From Magnetococcales bacterium (GTDB lineage: Bacteria > Pseudomonadota > Magnetococcia > Magnetococcales > JADFWU01), in the NCBI GenBank assembly GCA_015234045.1, contig JADFWU010000072.1, positions 1-11,629 of the forward strand: a DNA stretch of 11,629 nt. The letters are read 5' to 3'. Each line of letters begins with the position of its first letter. Positions within the stretch are counted from its first letter, which is position 1. A program made the translations under genes and the position numbers. The notes beneath the pieces are model-generated. The model was not told the origin of the DNA, ran no database searches, and saw only the letters and a program-made list of their open reading frames with translations. Of this stretch, positions 1 through 6,500 are shown one piece after another.

Positions 1-673
1 GCTTTTCATGGCGCGTATGGCAAGGGCTGATGGAACAAAGACCATCGTCGCCACGCCGCATGTCCATCGAGGAAAGTATGACAATGCCTGGCCGGATATT
101 CAAAAAAGTGCCGAAAAATTGCGTCACGCACTCAAAGAGGCCGAGATTGATATTGAAATCAGTGCAGGAGGTGAAATCCGCTACTGGCCAGGGCTTATGG
201 GTGCCCTGAAAAAGGGTACCATGCCCCTCTATAATCAGGGCGGTTCCGAACGCTATATATTATTGGAATTAAGCCATGGATCACTACCGGCTGGAGCGTT
301 GTATGGTGTCGAGATGATTTGTCGTGCAGGCTATCGACCCATCATCGCTCATCCCGAACGGATCACCTCATTCAAACGACAGCCAAGAAACTATGCACCG
401 TTGGCGGAAATGGGCTGTCTTGCACAGATAACCACCGCCTCTTTAACCGGTGGTTTTGGCTCAGGAGCCCGAAAAGCCGCTGCATCGTTCATGGAAATGG
501 GCTGGGTTCATGTGTTGGCCAGTGATGGACATGGATTCTATCGACGCCAACCAGTTTTAGCAGATGGCGAACGCGAAGCCGCCCGAATTGTCGGAGAAAA
601 ACGGGCCAGAGCCATGGTGGAAGACCATCCACAGGCAATCCTTAAAGGAGAACGCGTTTCCTGGTCTGTATAA
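1..673 (+). CDS. CpsB/YwqE-type PHP-domain protein-tyrosine phosphatase (5' end outside window)
   Basis: The reading frame is already open at the first bases, so the gene starts upstream of the window; the first ATG, at position 8, is internal. Numbered from that ATG, visible metal-site motifs are ATPHVH (residues 15-20), GGEIRYWPG (about 54-62), IIAHPER (about 113-119) and SDGH (about 172-175). These match, in order, the conserved histidine and acidic motifs of PHP-fold manganese-dependent tyrosine phosphatases such as CpsB/Wzb4 and YwqE. The N-terminal DxHxH metal motif should lie just outside the window. In the family these cytoplasmic enzymes dephosphorylate the tyrosine kinase that controls capsule or exopolysaccharide export. 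By inference, a polysaccharide locus lies to the left. The frame ends at a TAA at 671-673. No clear terminator follows. Confidence 0.85.
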   Translation, partial: LFMARMARADGTKTIVATPHVHRGKYDNAWPDIQKSAEKLRHALKEAEIDIEISAGGEIRYWPGLMGALKKGTMPLYNQGGSERYILLELSHGSLPAGALYGVEMICRAGYRPIIAHPERITSFKRQPRNYAPLAEMGCLAQITTASLTGGFGSGARKAAASFMEMGWVHVLASDGHGFYRRQPVLADGEREAARIVGEKRARAMVEDHPQAILKGERVSWSV

Positions 674-698
674 TTGTGTTGTTAAAGTCTTTCCCCAA

Positions 699-727
699 AT
701 CATCCGATAAGTAAGTAGAAGGATGAT
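699..727 (+). promoter_or_regulatory. Small inverted repeat in the leader of the 750-1211 gene
   Basis: ATCATCC at 699-705 is the exact reverse complement of GGATGAT at 721-727, with a 15-nt loop. As RNA it would form a 7-bp hairpin ending 9 nt before the proposed Shine-Dalgarno sequence. It has no T-run, so it is not an intrinsic terminator. A 7-bp match can arise by chance, and a regulatory role is only a possibility. Confidence 0.2.
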
Positions 728-736
728 GAACCCTAT

Positions 737-743
737 GGAGGGG
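737..743 (+). promoter_or_regulatory. Ribosome binding site that sets the start at 750
   Basis: GGAGGGG lies 6 nt before the ATG at 750. In-frame ATGs also occur at 723, 726 and 735. The purines before 723 and 726 (AGAAGG) are too close to act, and 735 would begin inside the strong purine tract. The 750 start is therefore preferred, shortening the longest open frame from 162 to 153 residues. Confidence 0.65.
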
Positions 744-749
744 AACACG

Positions 750-1211
750 ATGATTAACTTCTTACAGACAGCAAGCTTGTTCGGCGTGCCAAACGCGCTT
801 CAGAGGCGTTCGGCCAAAAGAACTGCACGCAGAGATATTCTAACCGATGATGGCGAAGAACTGACCGCACGTCATGTGGAGAACATGTCCTCTGGTACGG
901 TGGTGCGTTCCATAGAAAATCGGGTAAATACGCCCTCATCCGTTCATGGCCATGCACCGTGTCGAATTGGTGCAGCTTTTCAGAGTGAAATAGAAGCTGT
1001 TGAAGCGCTGTTGGCTGAATCGGATCACCAACCGTTGGTGCGTATCCAAAAGCGTCAGACCGCATCTAATGAGACACTTGAGCACTTAAAAGCCATTATT
1101 CAACGGGAAATGGCGCGAACTATCTCTAATAACCCAACGCATGCTCTGAAGCCAGAACTGCGTAAAAAGTTGCTTATGGCGGCTTTGAGGCGGTTTTCAG
1201 CTGGTTATTAG
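750..1211 (+). CDS. Uncharacterised 153-aa protein
   Basis: I do not recognise a family. The protein has no convincing signal peptide or membrane segment and is hydrophilic. The N-terminus begins MINFLQTASLFGVP and is followed by a basic stretch (ALQRRSAKRTARRD). The middle is probably disordered, rich in Ser, Asn, Thr and His. The C-terminal third looks helical (SEIEAVEALLAE, then LEHLKAIIQREMART, then PELRKKLLMAALRRF) and could be a small helical bundle or protein-binding module. The start is chosen from the strong GGAGGGG site. The gene follows the phosphatase by 76 nt on the same strand and might be co-transcribed with it. Its last 38 nt overlap, antisense, the end of the AlbA_2/ATPase gene. 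The good ribosome site and uninterrupted frame support a real gene, but its function is unknown. Confidence 0.6.
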   Translation: MINFLQTASLFGVPNALQRRSAKRTARRDILTDDGEELTARHVENMSSGTVVRSIENRVNTPSSVHGHAPCRIGAAFQSEIEAVEALLAESDHQPLVRIQKRQTASNETLEHLKAIIQREMARTISNNPTHALKPELRKKLLMAALRRFSAGY

Positions 1212-3234
1212 CCTTTTTTATCTTTCGTGCTTCCGTTTTTGCCGTGGTATAGGCCTGTGATGGATGGTTCGGGGTCGTTGGGAATGCACGCCTGAGTGAT
1301 CGCTCTTTAGTCACCATTGGATTTAGATAGTGGATTCTGAGCGATTCCTTTTTACGGTTCAGTAGTTCTGACAATACATCAAGTGTAATATAGTGTTCTG
1401 TACAAAGAGATATAATAGTGTTTTTCACTAACTCACATTTACAGCGTCCAGATCTGGCGACTGGAAAAGCTAATGCACGGAGTTTGTTTTGATGTTCTGA
1501 GTCTAGTTGTTCCATTCTTTGAATAAGTGGAAAATCAAGTTGTTCTACGTTTGTCGGTGTCTTATGTACGGAGCTTTCAGGCCCACTATGTACGGAGCTT
1601 CCAGGCCCACTATGTACGGAGCTTTCAGGTCCACTATGTACGGAGCCATCAGGTCTGTTATGTACGGAGTTTTCTGTCAAATGTTCGGAGTAGATGCCAT
1701 TGCCACTGAATACATCGTCTGCGGAAGCAAACTTTTCTCCTGGTAAATGATAAATAGTGCCACGTCCGCGCCCATTTGATACAAGGAAACCATCTCGGAC
1801 GAGTTGTTGCAGAGACAGAGTAAGATCATGGGGGTGATCGGCAACAATAGAGACAAGGCGACCATGATTTGCAGTTTTTTCTGTCTTTATCAAAGCCAAT
1901 ATGGTGCGTTCTAGTCGTCCTAATTGTTGGAATTTTTCTCCAAAGCGTTTGCCAAGGTCTGCCATTACACCCTCTGGCATGAGATCCAACATGCGTAATT
2001 CAAGCAAAGTTTGCTCAGGTTCAGTTTTTTCATAGAGTGCGGGAGTGCGCCAGTGCTGGCTTTTCCAACCACTGTAAATTTTTGGAATGCCCGAGCCAGC
2101 ACGTTCACCAAGTCCGATATTTAAGAACATTTGATGCATCAGGCGATTCCGGCAATCGCTATCGCCGCCGATTAAGGCTTGTTCTATAGGTATTCGCATG
2201 TTTCCAGGATTCCGAAACTCAAACATATCAGGTCGTTTAATTACCATTAGGGAGAGGCGACCAGTAAAGTCTGCATGCACTAAGGTGTTGATTAAGGCTT
2301 CACGAATGGCGATATGGACCGGACTATCGCCTTCCCGTTGGCTATTACGTACGGCAAAAGGAATTTTGAGTTCAGCTATGAGTTTACGGAAAACCACTCT
2401 GTAGAAGTCAAACAGATTACCCGACCATGTACCATCCAAGGTCAAACGATCTACCCAACGTAACGCTTTATTGGTTTCAGGTCGTTCCTGATAATCCAGA
2501 AAATAGTGTGGAACGGCTTCTTGGATGGAGGGCAGTTGTCCAAACATCAACAAGCCTGCCAGGGTGAGTCCCGATTCTCCACTTTGGCGATCCTTACGCC
2601 ATGCACCGATTCTATGCAAAAAATCCTGGTGATTAATCTCATTCCAGGGATGTTCAGGCTTGTGATTGCTAAACATCTGTCGATAGGTTTGAAAAGAAGT
2701 CATTGTCAAATCTTCAATGCCATATCCTATTAAAATGCGGGTGTCGCGTTCATCTTCAATCTGTTCGACCAGCATTCGACGGACAGTTTCCTCATCACAA
2801 ACATGATCCCCATCGTTAAATCGGCGATAAGTATTTCCAATAAATTGGTTGTTGAGATAAACTGGCCTCTGTTTGCGAGTCGCACGGGGAATAGTGATGG
2901 CTAGGATTTGTGATCCCTCTAAATTGATCACAAAAACATGATCATCAGTAAGTAGATTGATGCTGACTTGTTTGGGATTGTTCAGATTGTTGAACAGGTC
3001 TTTCCTGATTTTCTGGATATTCTTGATGCCTATTGGTGAAAAGCGTCCATCCGCTTCTTCTTTTATGCCCAACAACACCAAACCGCCTTGCGTATTGGCA
3101 AACGCACTATAGGTTTTCCAAAAATCTCTGGGCAAAGCACCTTGCCCATCTCGGCCTTGGGCAGATTTACACTCAAGATCCATGGTTTCAGATAGGGTAG
3201 AGAGATCTTCCAGCGTTTTTGGGAGGGTAATCAT
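1174..3234 (-). CDS. AlbA_2-domain GHKL-type ATP-binding protein with winged-helix domains (COG2865-like)
   Basis: The 686-aa protein has the usual order of this family. An N-terminal AlbA_2 (Schlafen-like) domain spans about residues 10-140, with ETMDLECKSA at 16-25 and AFANTQGGLVLLGI at 45-58. A GHKL/HATPase_c-type segment spans about 300-400: REALINTLVHADF (311-323, the N-box with E312, N316 and H320), FRNPGNMRIP (340-349) and the glycine-rich GLGERAGSGIPKIY (374-387). A winged helix (about 440-498) follows, then a low-complexity linker of 8-residue repeats (about 523-560), and a C-terminal winged helix (about 605-664) with LNRKKESLRIHYLNPMV, typical of these proteins. Members are usually annotated as ATP-binding transcriptional regulators; AlbA_2 proteins bind nucleic acid and some occur near defence genes, so the precise role is open. 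AGGT lies 5 nt before the ATG at 3234. By eye, the C-terminal third is more AT-rich than the neighbours. The 3' end overlaps the plus-strand gene by 38 nt. Confidence 0.85.
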   Translation of the reverse strand: MITLPKTLEDLSTLSETMDLECKSAQGRDGQGALPRDFWKTYSAFANTQGGLVLLGIKEEADGRFSPIGIKNIQKIRKDLFNNLNNPKQVSINLLTDDHVFVINLEGSQILAITIPRATRKQRPVYLNNQFIGNTYRRFNDGDHVCDEETVRRMLVEQIEDERDTRILIGYGIEDLTMTSFQTYRQMFSNHKPEHPWNEINHQDFLHRIGAWRKDRQSGESGLTLAGLLMFGQLPSIQEAVPHYFLDYQERPETNKALRWVDRLTLDGTWSGNLFDFYRVVFRKLIAELKIPFAVRNSQREGDSPVHIAIREALINTLVHADFTGRLSLMVIKRPDMFEFRNPGNMRIPIEQALIGGDSDCRNRLMHQMFLNIGLGERAGSGIPKIYSGWKSQHWRTPALYEKTEPEQTLLELRMLDLMPEGVMADLGKRFGEKFQQLGRLERTILALIKTEKTANHGRLVSIVADHPHDLTLSLQQLVRDGFLVSNGRGRGTIYHLPGEKFASADDVFSGNGIYSEHLTENSVHNRPDGSVHSGPESSVHSGPGSSVHSGPESSVHKTPTNVEQLDFPLIQRMEQLDSEHQNKLRALAFPVARSGRCKCELVKNTIISLCTEHYITLDVLSELLNRKKESLRIHYLNPMVTKERSLRRAFPTTPNHPSQAYTTAKTEARKIKKANNQLKTASKPP
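1563..1682 (-). repeat. Five 24-bp tandem repeats coding for a Ser-Val-His-rich linker
   Basis: Units begin at 1563, 1587, 1611, 1635 and 1659, each opening with TATGTACGGAG on the plus strand. Units 1-3 differ by only one or two bases; units 4 and 5 are more diverged; a broken sixth copy (GTTCGGAG) follows at 1683. On the coding (minus) strand each unit gives eight residues of the type SVHSGPES, so changes in copy number keep the frame. The array joins the two winged-helix parts of the AlbA_2/ATPase protein. The near identity of three units suggests recent slippage or duplication. Confidence 0.9.
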
Positions 3235-3249
3235 CTTGACCTGCCAAGG

Positions 3250-3282
3250 ATTGTATAGTGATTTCTATCCGAAATTAGACAA
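3250..3282 (-). promoter_or_regulatory. Weak candidate promoter for the AlbA_2/ATPase gene
   Basis: On the minus strand TTGTCT (3277-3282) and TATACA/TACAAT (3250-3257) resemble -35 and -10 boxes. The spacing is 19 nt to TATACA and 21 nt to TACAAT, longer than ideal. The -10 would lie about 16-18 nt before the ATG, so the leader would be very short. This is a pattern match only. Confidence 0.25.
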
Positions 3283-3302
3283 TGAATCACAACCTGAGTG
3301 GA

Positions 3303-3375
3303 AGCCCTGGTGATGTATTTTGCGCCGTTTTTGATATGCGAAGCAGATCATCAGAGAAAAAACATCACCAGGGCT
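3303..3375. repeat. 73-bp palindromic (cruciform-like) element
   Basis: AGCCCTGGTGATGT (3303-3316) and ACATCACCAGGGCT (3362-3375) are perfect 14-bp inverted arms around a 45-nt centre. The centre holds its own hairpin: TGAT (3332-3335) pairs with ATCA (3347-3350) and TGC (3337-3339) with GCA (3343-3345), with one mismatch and a GAA loop. GCGAAGC (3338-3344) is a known very stable DNA mini-hairpin sequence. The two dyad centres nearly coincide (3339 and 3341). Short TTT/AAA tracts next to the arms add pairing. Flanks show a looser continuation (ACAATGAATCACAACC on the left against GGTTGATTGTTC on the right). It could be a MITE or REP-like element, the remnant of an insertion sequence, or a structured leader RNA of the AlbA_2 gene. 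There is no T-run, so it is not a simple terminator. Confidence 0.75.
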
Positions 3376-3534
3376 GGAACGGTTGATTGTTCAAATTTTA
3401 GACGAAAGCACTATACATGAAAAGTAATTGGACTATTTCTGCTTGGGAGCCATCTTTTTGTTTTCCATATATACTTTGATTTGTGAATAATAGAGAAAAT
3501 ATGGTTCCCGCAATTTTTCGATCTGTTTGGATGG

Positions 3535-6500
3535 CTACTCTTCTTTAATCTCCCAATTAAAGCCCATCGCCTCAAGTCGTCTGGCTCTTTGAGGGTCTAA
3601 TCGACCCGCTTGATAGGATTGTCTCTGAAACTTAACCCAGAGTCCCAGTTGTGGGTTTTTGGACCAGTTCAGTGGGACATCAAAGTGACCGTTTTGATGC
3701 CGGAATAGCCACAGCTCCATAAACATCTCTTCTGCAACAACACGTTGTTCATCCCATTCAAATCCCAGTTTATCGAGCCGAGTGCGGTAGGGTTTGGCCA
3801 GGGCATTATTGTTACCAGCGATTCGTTGCGCCTGAATCCAGCCAGCCAGTTCAGGGTTTTCCGGCCAGTCACGTGGCGCGATGCAGTGACCATAGCGGGC
3901 TTTGTGGGCTTTTAGGTGGTCGTACATTTTGTTCCATTGCAGGCGGAACGGGTCCCAAATAAAATCCAGTGTATTCAGGCGTTTTACATGCTCTTCTGGT
4001 AGGCTTTTATTATGGAATGCTTTGCGTTGAGCACCTGCCCACCAGGCTAAATTGGGATTTTCACGGTACTCTTCAGGAACATTGCCGTGACCATGCCGCC
4101 GCCGAAAATCAGACAGTGCAGCATACATCTCTTCCCATAAAGAATCCTGTTGGTCCAGGACAAAACCAATCTGCTCAAACTGGGCGATCTGTTCAGGAGT
4201 TAATCGACCGGCTTCAAAATCCCTGCGTTGCGCCATAACCCAGCGGGCCAGTTTTGGATGCCCACGCCAAGTTTTTGGAATATGGCAGTGGTGATGATCC
4301 AGTTGATACTGTTTTAACACCAAAAACATCTCATGCCAAAGGGCTTCTTCTTCATCCCAATTGAAACCAATCTCGGTAAGTTTTGCTTCAAGGGCTGGGG
4401 AGAGTCCACCGCCCTTTTTAAGTTTTCGGGTGCGGTTCAACCATAAATTAAGAGCTGACCAAGCGGGCATGGTTTTGGGAACATTATCATGACCCTGCTG
4501 TTTTTTAAACTGGATCAATTCGTTGATCATATCTGCTTCATAAGATGCTTGAAGATCCCAGCTGAACCCTATCTCATCCAAACGATTTTTACGCTCTTCT
4601 GATAAAACACCCATCTGATGTTGTCGTCTTTGAAGGGCAGCCCATGCACCTAAGGCGGATCGGCCCGGTAGGCGGTCTGGTACAGCGGCATGTCCTGTTT
4701 CCTGTTTGAATTGAGTAAGGCAGGAGAACATTTCCAGCCAATAATTCTGTTCAGGATCAAATATGAAGCCGATTTCTTCCAGCATCTTTTTCTGTTGGTC
4801 CGGTAATTTGTTTTTAGATGCCAGTTGACGCTGCTGTTGAATCCAACGACCAAGTTGACAGCGTTCCAACTCTTTTGGCAGTTGGCACTGTCCTGTTAAC
4901 CGACGATAGCAGATTAACGCCAGATAGAAGCCGTCCCAAATGGCGTATTGAAGATCCCAATTAAAGCCCAGTCTATTGAGTCGTCCAATCTGATCATCGG
5001 TAAGCTGATTTTTTAACCGAAGTGTGCGTTGTTGAAAGACCCATGTTGCCAGTTCGGCATGATCAGGGTCATTTTTCTCAACCCGGCAGTGCCCATGATA
5101 CGCATGGAACTGTTTTAGTGTTTCCAACATGCCGTCCCAGGCATATGCTTTTGGATCCCAGATAAAGCCCAGCCCATCCAGACGTTGCTGATAGTTGGGA
5201 TCAATTTTATCATCCTGCCATGCTTTTCTTTGCGCTTTGGCCCATTTGCCTAGTTCTGGCAGAGGATCAAATCGGTCTGGCACATTGCCATGGCCATTTT
5301 GCAATCGAAATAGAATGAACCGAACCAGCATGGATTCCCATTCAGCCGCCTGAAGATCCCAGATGAAACCAATATCATCCAATCGGGTCTTGCGTTCAGG
5401 CGAAAGTTTATTGGTTCGATTCAGGCGGCGCTGGGCATCAACCCATTGGGCCAGCTCCTGGTGTTGCTCATCCGTTTTATCTACTCGGCAGTGGCTGTGT
5501 TGAAATCGATATTTGACCAGCTTGGCAAAGAGTCGATTCCAATGAAATTGTTCCAGATCCCAAACAAAACCGATCTCATCCAGTTGCTGTTTATGCGCGA
5601 TTGAGAGCGTTTGTTTGTCTTGGGCCAAGCGTTGTTGATTGGCCCAATCTGCCAGCGGTTGATTCTGTTCCCATTTTTTGGGAATGGCGCAGTGCGTGTT
5701 CTGTTTGATATACGCGACAGCCTGTTGAAACAGAATCTGCCATTCGGTCTCGTCTGGATTCCAGTCAAAGCCCGCTTGATCCAGTTTCTGACGGTATTCA
5801 TCCGATAGCGTGCCCAGTTGGTCAAGGCGGCGTTGGGCAATGACCCATTTGGCAAGTTCGGGATCATCATCCCATTTTTTGGGAACGCGACAATGTCCGG
5901 TTTGACCTTTGAAGTGCATTAGATCAGAAAGAGATTTATGCCAGGCAAAATTGTCTGGATCCCAAATAAAACCAGCTCGATCCAACAAAGTCGCCCATGC
6001 TTCGCCCAATTCCCCTTTGCGCCAGAGTGTTCTTTGGCTTTGTGCCCAGGCCGACAGTTCAGGGTTTTCTTCATCCTTGGTAGGCACATTGCCGTGGCCG
6101 CGTTGTTGAGACCATGTTAGAAATGCACCGTAGTGATAATCCCAAGGGTGATGCAGCAGTTCCATCACTTGTTGCACGATATCATCATGCCAGGCGTTGT
6201 CCTCATCACCGCTGTCCAGAGGTGTGATCCAATCCGCCAGGGCAGAGAGCTCCCAACACCCTTGCTGACCCGCAGAAACTGCCAGTTGATGGCACAGGTT
6301 GTCAAAGCTTGGATCAATCTCTCGGAGTGTTTGCAGGATCACCATCAGTGGTTCAATATCCCACTGATGTTCTTTGATATCTCCAGGTAGTGGAATGCAC
6401 AGATCAACCGACTCTGCCGAGCCTGATTCATCCATCAAATAGGCGATAATGGCTGGCAGATCTTCGCGGGATTTTAATGGATTAACCACCATAACCAGTG

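Larger units (their letters stand above)
3235..3534. other. 300-bp intergenic region between the pseudo-helicase and AlbA_2 genes
   Basis: No convincing gene is seen here on either strand. The region holds a weak promoter candidate for the AlbA_2/ATPase gene near its 3235 side, the palindromic element at 3303-3375, and a loose inverted repeat (GGGAGCCAT at 3445-3453 against ATGGTTCCC at 3501-3509, one mismatch) with no T-run. The minus strand is open, in the pseudo-helicase frame, for 33 codons after that gene's TAG (next stop at 3433-3435); chance is the simplest explanation. No clear intrinsic terminator follows the pseudo-helicase. Confidence 0.6.

Noticed and set aside
1-22. Taking the ATG at position 8 as the start of the phosphatase gene
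   Set aside because: The frame is open upstream, and the conserved N-terminal DxHxH metal motif of the family would be missing.
1563-1690. Regular 24-bp repeats that could be taken for a CRISPR array
   Set aside because: The repeats are contiguous with no spacers, they code in frame for an eight-residue linker, and no cas gene is near.
3445-3509. Inverted repeat GGGAGCCAT/ATGGTTCCC as a terminator for the pseudo-helicase
   Set aside because: It has a 47-nt loop, one mismatch and no T-run on either side.
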